A stretch of DNA of 64,000 nt from an uncultured Sulfitobacter sp. (GCA_913060815.1 CAJXSZ010000001.1:62001-126000); one strand, 5' to 3'. Positions 18,404 through 30,954 are shown, numbered from the stretch's first letter. Notes: generated from the letters alone by a model not told the origin. Numbers and translations: made by a program.

Positions 18404-18801
18404 CCCTTTGTCAAACGGTCGGCCTTTTTGCGCACCAGCGTGCTGCGTAAGTCATGCATCGCCAGCAGCAGATGGTCCGTCACCGCTTCCAGCTGCGCGT
18501 CCGTCGCCTTGGATTGCGCCCAATGGGCAGTCGTATTGAGGTAGTCGACAGCGCGCAGAATGTCGTCAATCTCGCGGTAGGCCAGCGTCTTGGCGCGCTC
18601 CTCCATCCACTCCTTGATGGCGGCGATGTCGCTGTCCGAGAGCTTGCGATCCCCCTGCGCCTTGATCTCGCCGTTGCGCATGTTCACTACGGCGATCTGG
18701 TCCATCTCGATGCGCCGCTGTCGGTTCTCGGTATCGAGCCGAAAAACGAACGCCCCGTTCTCGCGCACGCGGAAGTAATAGGGGGGCAAGGTATCGGACA
18801 T
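18400..18801 (-). CDS. Conserved hypothetical protein
   Basis: Soluble protein of 133 residues, no signal or membrane segment. The start MSDTLPPYYFRVRENGAFVF reads naturally and gives a compact N-terminal beta segment followed by helices (LSDSDIAAIKEWMEERAKTL, TDAQLEAVTDHLLLAMHDLRS). The frame extends to 18906 but that part lacks a plausible ribosome site and reads like leader DNA. I recognise no family. It is convergent with the MATE gene (4 nt overlap) and divergent from the cupin gene. Confidence 0.6.
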   Translation of the reverse strand: MSDTLPPYYFRVRENGAFVFRLDTENRQRRIEMDQIAVVNMRNGEIKAQGDRKLSDSDIAAIKEWMEERAKTLAYREIDDILRAVDYLNTTAHWAQSKATDAQLEAVTDHLLLAMHDLRSTLVRKKADRLTKG

Positions 18802-18928
18802 TGTACATCTCGTAATTGTGTGTTGACCCAGAAAAAAAGCGGGCGCAATCTGCGGCTTGCCTTGGCTTATAGCGTAGAATGTGCCGATACCAAAGCCGTG
18901 ATGCAACTCACATTAGAAGGAAAATAAA

Positions 18929-19597
18929 ATGGAGTTGAATGCCGATTTCGACACGCGCGCACTCGTGCAGTCTGAAACGCTCGATTGGCAGTCCTCGCCG
19001 ATGGCAGGTGTCGACCGCCGAATGCTGGACCGGATCGGCGGCGAAGTAGCGCGCGCCACCAGCATCGTGCGCTACGCGCCCGGCTCTGCCTTCTCTGCCC
19101 ACACCCACACGGGCGGTGAGGAATTCATCGTTCTCGAGGGCGTATTTCAGGACGAGCATGGCGACTATCCCGCTGGTACATATGTGCGCAATCCGCCGAC
19201 CACCGCCCACACGCCCCGCTCCGACGCGGGCTGTACCATCTTCGTCAAGCTGTGGCAGTTCGACATGGCCGACCGCACACAGTTTCGCAAAAACATGGCA
19301 GAGGAATTGGGCGCACCCACTAACGGTGTCGCCACGGCCACGCTGCATGAGGACGCCTTTGAGCGCGTGACCTATAGTAAGCTTTCGCCAAATGCCGCGC
19401 TGGAGAGCGCGCAGGCAGGTGGGATCGAGCTGCTCATACTGGAAGGCTCAGTCGTGGAGAGCGGCGAGACTCTGCCAAAGGGTGCATGGCTGCGGTTGCC
19501 ACAAGGCGTCCCATTACACGCTACGGCTGGTGAAGAGGGCGCGAAAATCTGGATGAAAACAGGCCATCTCCCCTTCGCCAAAGCACCATCGGCTTAG
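18929..19597 (+). CDS. Double-cupin protein of the ChrR type
   Basis: The 222-residue protein has two cupin units; the first carries the metal-site signature [14 protein letters not shown] and [10 protein letters not shown], as in the cupin domain of the anti-sigma factor ChrR. It lacks the N-terminal zinc anti-sigma domain and no ECF sigma gene is next to it, so it is likely a stand-alone cupin enzyme or sensor. GAAGGAAAATAAA precedes the start. The flavin oxidase gene begins 2 nt after its stop, so the two are probably one operon. Confidence 0.7.
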   Translation: MELNADFDTRALVQSETLDWQSSPMAGVDRRMLDRIGGEVARATSIVRYAPGSAFSAHTHTGGEEFIVLEGVFQDEHGDYPAGTYVRNPPTTAHTPRSDAGCTIFVKLWQFDMADRTQFRKNMAEELGAPTNGVATATLHEDAFERVTYSKLSPNAALESAQAGGIELLILEGSVVESGETLPKGAWLRLPQGVPLHATAGEEGAKIWMKTGHLPFAKAPSA

Positions 19598-19599
19598 GC

Positions 19600-22656
<3,057 letters not shown>

Positions 22657-22758
22657 CTTGCTCAAATAATGGGGTAAATCAGGCTCGTAGCCTTTTAACG
22701 AAATCTTCCGACTTTTTATGCAGTCTGTCGCCCAGAGCTAGAACAGTCGGAGAGTAGC

Positions 22759-23277
22759 ATGAGCATACAAGACACCATTGGCCTGCCAGCCAATGACACA
22801 ACTGCCCCGCCCGAAAAGGGGTTTATGACCGGATATCTGGAGGCGCTGTCGCTGGTGGAACGGCTCCACCGCCTGCTGCTCGATGTGATCAAGGACGAGT
22901 TCGAGCGTGTTGGCGTGTTGGAAATCAACGCCGTTCAGGCGCTGTTGTTGTTTAACATCGGCGACAATGAAGTCACTGCGGGGGAGCTGAAGAGCCGCGG
23001 ATACTATCAGGGCAGCAACGTCAGCTATAATCTGAAAAAGCTGGTCGATATGGGGTACATGCACCACCAGCGCTGTGAGATTGACCGCCGTTCGGTGCGT
23101 GTGCGCCTGACTGAAAAGGGCCGCTATATCCGCGATGTGGTGGCGGAGCTCTTCTCGCGCCATGCGGGCGGACTTGAGGATCGCGGCGTTTTGGGGCCAG
23201 AAGGCATTGTGGATATTACCGCCTCTCTCAAACGGGTAGAGCGGTATTGGACCGACCAGATCCGCTATATCTACTAG
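22759..23277 (+). CDS. MarR-family winged-helix regulator (LdtR-like)
   Basis: Transcription factor of 172 residues. After a disordered N-terminus comes the dimerisation helix YLEALSLVERLHRLLLDVIKDEFER, then the winged helix with ELKSRGYYQGSNVSYNLKKLVDMGYM and the wing DRRSVRVRLTEKG. The wording closely resembles LdtR, an alphaproteobacterial MarR protein linked to cell-wall L,D-transpeptidase control; I recall this from the family and cannot verify it here. GGAG lies 7 nt before the ATG. Stand-alone gene. Confidence 0.82.
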   Translation: MSIQDTIGLPANDTTAPPEKGFMTGYLEALSLVERLHRLLLDVIKDEFERVGVLEINAVQALLLFNIGDNEVTAGELKSRGYYQGSNVSYNLKKLVDMGYMHHQRCEIDRRSVRVRLTEKGRYIRDVVAELFSRHAGGLEDRGVLGPEGIVDITASLKRVERYWTDQIRYIY

Positions 23278-23417
23278 GCACAGTGCAGTGCTGCGCGGCT
23301 CTCCGGCGCGGCACCGCACTGGCGGCAACGTGACGTCATGCTGCGCCAGCAGCGTTGACAGGGCGCGCACCTCGGCGCGACACTCCGACAACCGTTTTAC
23401 AACGACCGGAGAATATC

Positions 23418-24248
23418 ATGAACAGCCAGTCCCCCGCACCAGCCCTGAAAACAGGCGGCTTCGACATCCCAGATCCTGCCTCACTGCCGAGCCTGCAAGG
23501 CAAGGTGAGCGATGCAGAATGGGACTTGCGCTGCCAACTGGCCGCAACCTACAGGCTCTGTGCGCTGCACGGTTGGACTGATCTGGTATTCACCCACATC
23601 TCACTACGCCTGCCTGATGAGGATGGGGAGGAGCGGTTCCTTATCAATCCCTACGGTGTGATGTTTGACGAGATGACGGCCTCCTGTCTGGTCAAGATCG
23701 ACCTCGACGGAAATATCTGTTCCGAAACGCCGTATTTCATCAATCCGGCGGGCTTCACTATTCATTCGGCGATTCACGCCGCGCGCCATGATGCGGGCTG
23801 TGTTATCCATGTGCACACACCTTACGGCGTCGCGGTCTCGGTCCAGAATGAGGGGCTGCGCCGCTATACCCAATTTGCCATGACCGTGTGCAACGATCTG
23901 GCTTATCACGACTACGAAGGCATCGCCCTTGATCTGGATGAGCGTGAGCGCATCGTGGCCGACATTGGCGACAAAAGCCTGCTGATGCTACGCAACCATG
24001 GCACGCTGACGGTTGGCCCCAATTGCGCCATCGCCTTCCTGCGCATGTATTTCCTCGAGAACGCCTGCAAAACGCAAATCCTCGCCCAAGCAGCAGGCAG
24101 CGAAAACCTGCACGAGGAGCCGCAATCCATGGCCGATACTGTGGGCGGGCAGGCGGCAGGTGCCTTCACACCCGGCATGGGCGACAATCTGGTATGGCCG
24201 GGTCTTATGCGCAAACTTGCGCGGCAAAATCCGGGCCACGACACGTGA
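23418..24248 (+). CDS. Class II aldolase/adducin family protein
   Basis: The 276-residue protein has the class II aldolase fold: GWTDLVFTHISLRLP, NPYGVMFDEMTAS, the zinc ligands in HVHTPYG, and LLMLRNHGTLTVG with the third ligand. Members are sugar-phosphate aldolases or decarboxylases, or adducin-like proteins without known reaction; substrate is open. The start at 23418 has GGAG 7 nt upstream. Single gene, convergent with the DUF1194 pair. Confidence 0.83.
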   Translation: MNSQSPAPALKTGGFDIPDPASLPSLQGKVSDAEWDLRCQLAATYRLCALHGWTDLVFTHISLRLPDEDGEERFLINPYGVMFDEMTASCLVKIDLDGNICSETPYFINPAGFTIHSAIHAARHDAGCVIHVHTPYGVAVSVQNEGLRRYTQFAMTVCNDLAYHDYEGIALDLDERERIVADIGDKSLLMLRNHGTLTVGPNCAIAFLRMYFLENACKTQILAQAAGSENLHEEPQSMADTVGGQAAGAFTPGMGDNLVWPGLMRKLARQNPGHDT

Positions 24249-24251
24249 ACC

Positions 24252-24965
24252 CTACCGCTGCGCGAGCACCATTCCGTCCAACTCGCGCAGCAGCTTGATC
24301 TCCATTGCGGCGGCATAGCCTTCAAACCCCAGCGCCACCTCGACAAAGGCGTCAGGCCCAAGGATGACTTCGGCGTTGAAATAGGCGCTCAGTTCGCCAA
24401 TCTCACCCTGCCTGCGATCTCCAACGGCAGGGTCATCCGCCCCGATCACCAGCGCATTGATAGTGATCCCCGTGCCCTCCAGCTGCGGCTTGACGCTTCG
24501 CGGACGAGGGCCAAGATTGCTTTTGCCGTCGCCTGAAATATCCAAGGTTTTGCGCCAGCACGGGCGTTTCTCCAACATCCGCGCCCCATGCAGCATTGCC
24601 ACCCCCAGCGCGGTGCCGGGAGTTGCTCCCTCCCGCCGCTCCAACCCGCGCAATATCTCAATCGCTGCGTCGAGGGCTCTAGCGTCCGTGATCCGCACCC
24701 ACGGCAACAGTGTCACCTGATCCGCAGGCCCGCTCCATTCGTAAACCAGAATTTCAACAGGCGCCTCTGGCTGCTCCAGAAGTGCTGCGCGGACGGCACC
24801 ACTGTCCAAAGCAGCGGCCAACCCGTCCAATTGTAAACGGTATTCGCGTGCATCAACCGAGCCTGACACATCCAGCCCCAGCGCCAGTGCTTGTCGACAC
24901 ACCTCCTGCGCAGATACGCTGGCACCCGCGCCAACGAGGAGCAGTGCGAGAAGCAGGGCCTTCAC
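24252..24965 (-). CDS. DUF1194 secreted protein (vWA-like), copy 2
   Basis: Protein of 237 residues with a cleavable signal peptide (LLALLLVGAGASVSA-Q) and a MIDAS-like DVSGSVD motif resembling von Willebrand factor A domains. A disulfide-like Cys pair flanks the first strand and PCWRKTLDISGDGKSN. DUF1194 proteins are periplasmic and of unknown function. It overlaps the upstream paralogue by 4 nt (ATGA), and the two are alike in order and motifs, so this is a tandem duplication. Confidence 0.8.
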   Translation of the reverse strand: MKALLLALLLVGAGASVSAQEVCRQALALGLDVSGSVDAREYRLQLDGLAAALDSGAVRAALLEQPEAPVEILVYEWSGPADQVTLLPWVRITDARALDAAIEILRGLERREGATPGTALGVAMLHGARMLEKRPCWRKTLDISGDGKSNLGPRPRSVKPQLEGTGITINALVIGADDPAVGDRRQGEIGELSAYFNAEVILGPDAFVEVALGFEGYAAAMEIKLLRELDGMVLAQR

Positions 24966-25702
24966 CCCGCGTCTCCCTCAACTTCCAGCGCCCCAATCGC
25001 AGGCGGCGCCAGTTCACGCTCCAGCTTGCGGCGCATGGCGCGCTCGTAATCTTCAAATCCATTTGCCACGATCACAAAGGCACCGGGGCCGTGAATCACT
25101 TCGCCCTGATAAAACGCGATTAGCCCCGTCTCGCCTTCGAAATCCGCACCGTTCACGACCAGCCCATTGACGGTCACGCCCTGAAACGGAAATTCGGCAA
25201 AGGCGGCGGCAGGGGGAAAACCCTCATTGCTCTGCCCGTCTCCCGCCATATCCAGCGTCTTGCGCAGGCAGTCGGGGCTCCGCGCCAGCAGCTGCGCACC
25301 GTATCCCAAAGCATATCCCATGGCTGTCGGAAAATCATTATGGCTGCGCTTGGAGGCGGCCACGACTTCGGCGGCGCGGATCAAATCGCCCAATTCGTGG
25401 ATCATCACCCAATCAAGGATCATCTCCTGATTGTATCGCCCCGACCATTCATAAACGGCCAAAGCGACGGGCAGATCGCCCTCGAAAAACGCCGCCTGCA
25501 CTTCGGGTGCGGTGAGCGCGGCGACCACGCCACCGCGCTGCAATTGATCCTCCGCCGCATCGACCGAACTTGAGACATCAATCGCCAATGCCAGCGCCAA
25601 ACGGCATTCCACCGCATGGGCAGGCAGGGCGGCAAGGGCCAGCCCCGCCGCCAAAAGAGATCGCAGGATTACCAACTGCCGGTATTGCCCATCGATGTCC
25701 AC
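24962..25702 (-). CDS. DUF1194 secreted protein (vWA-like), copy 1
   Basis: Paralogue of the following gene: signal peptide ending ALPAHA, MIDAS-like DVSSSVD, CLRKTLDMAGDGQSNEG and the C-terminal GPGAFVIVANGFEDYERAMRRKL, matched in copy 2 by GPDAFVEVALGFEGYAAAM. The annotated GTG at 25702 gives a charged ten-residue extension before the signal peptide. TTG 25675 would give a cleaner signal peptide, so the exact start is uncertain. Its 5' part overlaps the glyoxalase gene by about 34 nt. Confidence 0.75.
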   Translation of the reverse strand: MDIDGQYRQLVILRSLLAAGLALAALPAHAVECRLALALAIDVSSSVDAAEDQLQRGGVVAALTAPEVQAAFFEGDLPVALAVYEWSGRYNQEMILDWVMIHELGDLIRAAEVVAASKRSHNDFPTAMGYALGYGAQLLARSPDCLRKTLDMAGDGQSNEGFPPAAAFAEFPFQGVTVNGLVVNGADFEGETGLIAFYQGEVIHGPGAFVIVANGFEDYERAMRRKLERELAPPAIGALEVEGDAG

Positions 25703-26103
25703 GGCTCCGCTGGCTCCAGCGCATCGCCTTCCTGCAACAACTCAACCGAGATGTTGTCGGGCGAGCGCACAAACGCCATGCGCCCGTCATGGGGCGGGCG
25801 GTTGATTGTCACGCCATTATCCATAAGGTGCTGACACGTCTCGTAAATATTCTCGACTGTATAGGCGAGATGTCCGAAGTGGCGGCTGTCCGAAGGCAGG
25901 GCGTCATCGCCGTCCCAGTTGTACGTAAGCTCCACATCCGCATGGCCATCGTCCATGCCAGGGGGGCACAGGAACACCAGGGTAAAACGCCCGCCTTCAT
26001 TCTCGATGCGGCGCCGTTCGACCAGACCCAGAAGTTTGTAAAAGGCAATCGAGGCGTCGAGGTCTTTGACGCGGACCATCGTGTGCAGGTATTTGATCGG
26101 CAT
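25669..26103 (-). CDS. gloA: Lactoylglutathione lyase (glyoxalase I)
   Basis: Isomerises the methylglyoxal-glutathione hemithioacetal to S-lactoylglutathione. The 144-residue VOC protein has the paired beta-alpha-beta units with metal ligands in YLHTMVRV (His), ELTYNW (Glu), FGHLAYTV (His) and SVELLQ (Glu), all intact. The start at 26103 is supported by AAGGAG 7 nt upstream. It overlaps the start of the first DUF1194 gene, so the three may be an operon. Confidence 0.88.
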   Translation of the reverse strand: MPIKYLHTMVRVKDLDASIAFYKLLGLVERRRIENEGGRFTLVFLCPPGMDDGHADVELTYNWDGDDALPSDSRHFGHLAYTVENIYETCQHLMDNGVTINRPPHDGRMAFVRSPDNISVELLQEGDALEPAEPWTSMGNTGSW

Positions 26104-26199
26104 AGGGGTGCTCCTTGGCATTATAGTGATGCCCTAACCCTAGCACTGCGCGCGCCCGTGTCGAGACACGGAGCTGTCAGAAAAACGAGACCCGCTGCG

Positions 26200-27654
26200 T
26201 CAGAAGGATGACGCGATACCCACGCTTACCGCGACGCGGTCCACATCATAAAGCCCGACATTACTATTGGTCGTTGAGGCCTCAAGGCTCAGCGTCGGGT
26301 TAAAGCCAAGATATTCGATCTGTTTGAACGTCGCAATCATTTGCGCGCCCACTGTGAAATCACGCCGCCCCGATGGATCATCGGGCGAGATGTCGTAGTC
26401 GCGAAAGCTCGTGTTGATCCCGAATTGCAGGCCCGTGCCCATGAGGTCCTTGCCCAGCACATAGCCGCTGCTCAACCGTAGTTCGTCATACTCCGCGCGC
26501 GCCGTGTCGGAGTTGAGCGTGCTTACCTGCGCCCCGAGGTAGAGCCCGTTGCCGTTGGCCAATCTGCGGTTTAGGCCTGCGCGCAGGCTAAAGAGGTCGT
26601 AATCAATACCCCGCTGGCCACGTCGCGTGTCGGCCTCGGCACCAAACGTATATTTGAGCGTGGTCGATGCGTAATAACTCTGCCCCAGCCCCGCGCGCCA
26701 AAACGACTGATAGCGTTTGTCGCCATAAAAACTCTGCCCCAGATCAATGTTGGCGCTGAATTCACCGCGCCTGTCCTCACGCAGCTGCTTGTAGCCATAG
26801 CCTAGTTGCACGGTGCCATAGGAATAGTCACTGCCCTTGATGTCGCGCGGTGCCCGGCCTTGCGCTACGAGGTCGGCATCCTCCGCATCCAGATCATTCT
26901 GCGCGGAATTGGACAGCATATAGGTGCGGTATGACAGCCCCATGCGCAGATCATGCGCCGTGCGCTCTGTTTGGTGAAAGCGATAGCGGCTGTGCAGATT
27001 TATGCCTGCCTCGAACCCCGATAACGCTTGACTGGATGCGCCCAGATCAACCTGCGTGCCGCTGCCGAAGAGGGGCGTGAACACCTGATACAGGGCGACA
27101 GAGCGGTCATTGGCGGAGCCGTTGTTGATATTGGAATTGGGGGCCAGCGAAAACGACAGGTGCGTCTGCCACGGGTTGCGCTGACGGACATAGCGAAAGT
27201 CCTGGGCCGCTTGCGCTGCGTGCTGCTCTGTCGGGGCCACTTCGCGCGCACGGCGCAACCACAACTGTGCCCGCGTCCGTTTTCCCTCAGAAGAAAGCGA
27301 TTGCGCCATCAGGGTGGCAGCATTGAACTTGAGGTTGTCGCTGTCGGCCAGTCGCCATGCACTGCGTGCTGAGGCTTGCGCCTGCGCAAACTCACCCTTC
27401 ATCCGCAACGCATGGCTGCGCACCAACAGGGCTGTCACATCCTGCGCATCGCGAGCCAGCAGCGCGTCCGCAAAAGCCAACGCACGATCAACATTGCCGT
27501 TGCGCAGGTTCAGCTCGGCGGCGAGCTGCATCTGCTCGACCGAGAGATGCAGACGCTCCGCCTTGGCGCTGTCTTGGGCGTGAACACCCTGCGCCATTGC
27601 AATCGCAAGGGCGCCAAAGGTCAGCCCCTTCATTTGCCGCGAAAGCCAGCTCAT
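26200..27654 (-). CDS. Surface lipoprotein assembly modifier (Slam) translocon
   Basis: Outer-membrane protein of 484 residues predicted to move a partner lipoprotein to the cell surface. A signal peptide (to about residue 26, GVHA-Q) is followed by a helical TPR-like region (about 30-150), then NPWQTHLSFSLAPNSNIN, the start of a DUF560 beta-barrel with many alternating aromatic strands. The barrel ends in a terminal Phe (VAVSVGIASSF), the BAM recognition signal. It begins 2 nt after the stop of a lipoprotein gene (TAATCATG), the arrangement known for Slam and its client in Neisseria. Confidence 0.8.
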   Translation of the reverse strand: MSWLSRQMKGLTFGALAIAMAQGVHAQDSAKAERLHLSVEQMQLAAELNLRNGNVDRALAFADALLARDAQDVTALLVRSHALRMKGEFAQAQASARSAWRLADSDNLKFNAATLMAQSLSSEGKRTRAQLWLRRAREVAPTEQHAAQAAQDFRYVRQRNPWQTHLSFSLAPNSNINNGSANDRSVALYQVFTPLFGSGTQVDLGASSQALSGFEAGINLHSRYRFHQTERTAHDLRMGLSYRTYMLSNSAQNDLDAEDADLVAQGRAPRDIKGSDYSYGTVQLGYGYKQLREDRRGEFSANIDLGQSFYGDKRYQSFWRAGLGQSYYASTTLKYTFGAEADTRRGQRGIDYDLFSLRAGLNRRLANGNGLYLGAQVSTLNSDTARAEYDELRLSSGYVLGKDLMGTGLQFGINTSFRDYDISPDDPSGRRDFTVGAQMIATFKQIEYLGFNPTLSLEASTTNSNVGLYDVDRVAVSVGIASSF

Positions 27655-27656
27655 GA

Positions 27657-28766
27657 TTAACCGCCGTCACCACGGTAGACGATAAATCCGCCTGTATCGC
27701 GGCTTGTGATCTCGGTGCTCTCGGATTCGAGCACGAAGACCCCCACAATCTCATCCGCCTCACCCGAGACGATGCCGTAGAACGTACCCTGCTCGTAGAT
27801 GCCGCCACCGTTGGGCAGATCACTGCGGATTTCCGTCACCAGATCACCGTTATTATCGAGGCGGTCTGGCCCCACGATAAACAAGGCGTCAGGAATTTCG
27901 GATACACCTTCGCCCAAGGTCGCCGCGACCTCGGCAGTGATATCGTTACCCTCAAGATCAAGGACACGGCGGTTGTAGATCCGCCCCTCAACCCCGTCAC
28001 CGCGCACATCCGTGCCGTCGTTAAAGTCCGAGAAGTCGATCGTGACACGCACATCGGCGGTAGAATACTGCAACCCGCCCTGATTTTCGAAATCGCGTAG
28101 GCCCGCGGAGTGGCCGTCAAACGTGGCCAGACCCTCGGTCGGCAGCACCAGTGAATTGTCACGCTGGTAAATGAAACCACCAAAACCGTAGTCGACATAG
28201 CTGCCCGTGCGCACAATCGCGAATTGTGTCGTTGCCGCATTCTCGGTGCCATTGTTGAAACGGTTGCGGCTTACGCCATAAACGGCGCGATAGGTGAACT
28301 GGCGCACTTCGCCCGTGGGATTGTCACGCGATATAGCACGCTGATCAATAACGGTCGCCGGCGCCTCATATACCTGAAACCGCCCGACGCCATCGTCGTC
28401 GGTGTTCAGGCTGCTGACCAGAGTGCCACGCGTGTAGGGGGTGTTGCCGTCAAACGCGAGGTTGTCGACCGAGAAGGTATCATCCTCTGCATTATACGAG
28501 ATGTTGTTGGCAAAGCCGTTACCGCGACCTGGCCCGTCATTATCGTCCGACGTCGGTTCCGAGCGGAAGATCGCAGCATTCGGGCTGGGCGCGGCAGTTC
28601 CGGGGGGAATGCCCTCGCGGTCGATGCCTGTGCCCTCACCATCACCAACAATCTCACCATCCGTGACATCATCGGGATCAACTTCTTCGACAACATCAAA
28701 CGGATTGCCGCCGCTACACGCGGCCAACGACGCGATCAACGCGAGGGTCATAAATTTGTTTTTCAC
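27657..28766 (-). CDS. Predicted surface lipoprotein, Slam client with TbpB-like C-terminal barrel
   Basis: Lipoprotein of 369 residues: lipobox LAAC with Cys17, then an acidic flexible linker (DVVEEVDPDDVTDGEIVGDG). A beta-rich body follows, ending in the pattern NGGGIYEQGTFYGIVSGEADEIVGVFVLES...DTGGFIVYRG. This resembles the eight-stranded handle barrel of TbpB and factor-H-binding protein clients, but the ligand is unknown. It is the first gene of a two-gene unit with the Slam gene. No TonB receptor is nearby, so iron capture should not be assumed. Confidence 0.72.
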   Translation of the reverse strand: MKNKFMTLALIASLAACSGGNPFDVVEEVDPDDVTDGEIVGDGEGTGIDREGIPPGTAAPSPNAAIFRSEPTSDDNDGPGRGNGFANNISYNAEDDTFSVDNLAFDGNTPYTRGTLVSSLNTDDDGVGRFQVYEAPATVIDQRAISRDNPTGEVRQFTYRAVYGVSRNRFNNGTENAATTQFAIVRTGSYVDYGFGGFIYQRDNSLVLPTEGLATFDGHSAGLRDFENQGGLQYSTADVRVTIDFSDFNDGTDVRGDGVEGRIYNRRVLDLEGNDITAEVAATLGEGVSEIPDALFIVGPDRLDNNGDLVTEIRSDLPNGGGIYEQGTFYGIVSGEADEIVGVFVLESESTEITSRDTGGFIVYRGDGG

Positions 28767-28971
28767 AGGCCCGTCCTCAACAGTATTTTATATTTATTGA
28801 AGACAGATACACCCGTGAAGGCTTGCCGTGTCAACGTAACCCCTTCACCCCAGTCTTTAATTTTTCCGAGTATGGTGAAAACGCAATACCGCATATGGCG
28901 GTTCCTGCGCCGCCTTCTGCCAGATATAGTGAAAGGCGAATCCACAAGTTTCCGCTCAAAGGACCCGCATC

Positions 28972-29892
28972 ATGCCCATCAGCCCCGACCAACAAGCCGA
29001 AATTGACGACCTGCGCAGCCAGCCAAAGCCGACCCTGCGCGCCGTATCGGAAGGAATGGAGAGCCACCTCTACACGGCATATGATGTGCTTGATCACGGA
29101 TTTATCCGCGTAATCGACTATATGGGCGATGACGCCGCGATCTGTCAGGCGGCGCGTGTGAGCTACGGCAAGGGCACGAAATCGGTCCAGAACGACGAAG
29201 GGCTGATCCGTTATTTGATGCGTCACTGGCACTCGACCCCCTTCGAGATGTGCGAAATAAAGCTTCATGTGAAGCTTCCCGTCTTTGTGGCGCGCCAGTG
29301 GATCCGCCACCGCACCGCAAACGTGAACGAATATTCCGCCCGCTACTCGATTCTCGACCGTGAGTTCTACATTCCCGAGGCGAGCCACATCAACGCGCAG
29401 TCCGTGGTCAATAACCAAGGGCGTGGCGGCGTGCTCGAAGGGGCCGAGGCGGCGAGGGTACTCGAAATCCTGAAATCCGATTCCAACCGCGCCTATGACC
29501 ACTACGAGAGCATGATCGCAACCGAAGGCCCCGACGGCGAACCCCAAGACGGCCTCGCCCGCGAGCTGGCCCGCATGAACCTCCCCGCCAATGTCTACAC
29601 CCAATGGTATTGGAAAGTAGACCTGCACAACCTCTTCCACTTCCTCCGCCTGCGCGCGGACGAACACGCCCAATACGAAATCCGCGTCTACGCCGACGCC
29701 ATCTGCAAAGTGGTGGCGGATTGGGTGCCAGCAGCTTACGGCGCCTTCGAGGACTACCGTCTGGGCGGGGCCACGATGTCAGGCAAAGCGCTGGAGTGCG
29801 TGCGGCGGATGTTGAAGGGCGAAGAGGTGACGCAGGAGACTTCGGGCATGAGCAAGGGGGAATGGCGGGAGTTTGAGGGGGTTTTAAAGTAG
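28972..29892 (+). CDS. thyX: FAD-dependent thymidylate synthase ThyX
   Basis: Makes dTMP from dUMP with methylenetetrahydrofolate, using FAD. The 306 residues contain the defining motif [15 protein letters not shown] (112-126) and [24 protein letters not shown] before it. Length is in the longer range seen in alphaproteobacteria. The next gene's ATG directly follows the TAG stop with no gap. Confidence 0.95.
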   Translation: MPISPDQQAEIDDLRSQPKPTLRAVSEGMESHLYTAYDVLDHGFIRVIDYMGDDAAICQAARVSYGKGTKSVQNDEGLIRYLMRHWHSTPFEMCEIKLHVKLPVFVARQWIRHRTANVNEYSARYSILDREFYIPEASHINAQSVVNNQGRGGVLEGAEAARVLEILKSDSNRAYDHYESMIATEGPDGEPQDGLARELARMNLPANVYTQWYWKVDLHNLFHFLRLRADEHAQYEIRVYADAICKVVADWVPAAYGAFEDYRLGGATMSGKALECVRRMLKGEEVTQETSGMSKGEWREFEGVLK

Positions 29893-30924
29893 ATGTCGCG
29901 AAAACCTAATATTCCGCAAAAGCCCGATGTTTTGGAAAAAACAGAAGAGTCGATAAACCGAGTAAAGCACTTTGATACATCCCAGCTCATCAGACGATCT
30001 GAACTTGGAGAAAAATATGCTTTTGAGGATGCTGTCGGGCCTGCGGAAGCGCTCAAGATTATATTCATACGCTTACCAAGTGAAGCGTTAGCAGAGTTTC
30101 CAAACAAGGAGTTGGCCGCTATTATGGCGCAAGCCGACAATATTTATAATTTGTTTCAGCAGATAATTGAGTTTGATCTAGAAGGCGGTGATGTAGCTAA
30201 CAGAAAGACAAATCTAATTGATCAACTTACCTCTCAATACCAGCCCGTTTTTACAGCTCTATTTCCGTTCATTTCCTATTCGGTAGCACGAATAGCTGAT
30301 TTCGATCAGCTCGCAGCTGATGGCCGCGCCGCTGTTCAGTCTGTGCGCGATGAAGTTTCAACTGTAATGAAAGAAATTAACGATATTTCCGAGACTGCGA
30401 ACTCAGTACTACAAGAAGTACGTGATGCTGCTGCTGAGCAGGGCGTTACTCAGATGGCAAAGTACTTTGGTGCAGAGGCTAATAATCATCAGACAAATGC
30501 CGCTTGGTGGCTCAAGGGAGCAGTTGGTTTTGGTGTTGGGGTCGGCGCTTACGCTGTATTTTCGCTTTATTTTGTTCAATTCGATGTTTTTAAAGCCTCG
30601 TCGGTTTATGACGCCGCTCAGTTGGTAACTAGCAAACTACTCGTATTCGGGACTTTAGCATATGGGATGATTTATTGTGCTCGAAATCATCGAGCCGAGC
30701 GGCACAATGAAGTTCTAAACAAGCATCGCCAAAATGCTTTGATGACTTACACAACACTTGCAGAAGCTGGATCGTCTCAAGAAGCTAGGGATACGATATT
30801 GTCGCACGCAGCGTCAGCAATATACTCGCCAGGTGAAAGTGGATTTGTAAATGGAGAGGATCGTTCTCCCATACAGAGCCTCCCCGTATCTATTGCTGCT
30901 CGTGCGCCTTCAGTGGCTGAATAG
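29893..30924 (+). CDS. AT-rich orphan membrane protein abutting thyX
   Basis: Protein of 343 residues without recognised family name. An N-terminal soluble helical part (1-140) is followed by a likely coiled coil (VQSVRDEVSTVMKEINDISETANSVLQEVRDAA). Then come two membrane helices (about 205-230, WWLKGAVGFGVGVGAYAVFSLY, and 249-266) and a conserved-looking cytoplasmic tail RAERHNEVLNKHRQNALMTYTTL. Codon use and GC are plainly lower than neighbours, pointing to recent transfer. The ATG abuts the thyX stop, so it depends on thyX transcription or carries a promoter inside it. Membrane effector or sensor roles in accessory islands are possible; nothing proves them. Confidence 0.6.
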   Translation: MSRKPNIPQKPDVLEKTEESINRVKHFDTSQLIRRSELGEKYAFEDAVGPAEALKIIFIRLPSEALAEFPNKELAAIMAQADNIYNLFQQIIEFDLEGGDVANRKTNLIDQLTSQYQPVFTALFPFISYSVARIADFDQLAADGRAAVQSVRDEVSTVMKEINDISETANSVLQEVRDAAAEQGVTQMAKYFGAEANNHQTNAAWWLKGAVGFGVGVGAYAVFSLYFVQFDVFKASSVYDAAQLVTSKLLVFGTLAYGMIYCARNHRAERHNEVLNKHRQNALMTYTTLAEAGSSQEARDTILSHAASAIYSPGESGFVNGEDRSPIQSLPVSIAARAPSVAE

Positions 30925-30933
30925 AGCTCAGAA

Positions 30934-30954
30934 TGCCCAATCTCCGATTGGGCA
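30934..30954. repeat. Perfect 9 bp hairpin
   Basis: TGCCCAATC - TCC - GATTGGGCA, 10 nt after the stop of the orphan membrane protein. It could act as the 3' processing or termination structure for that mRNA, but there is no T run after it. Confidence 0.5.
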
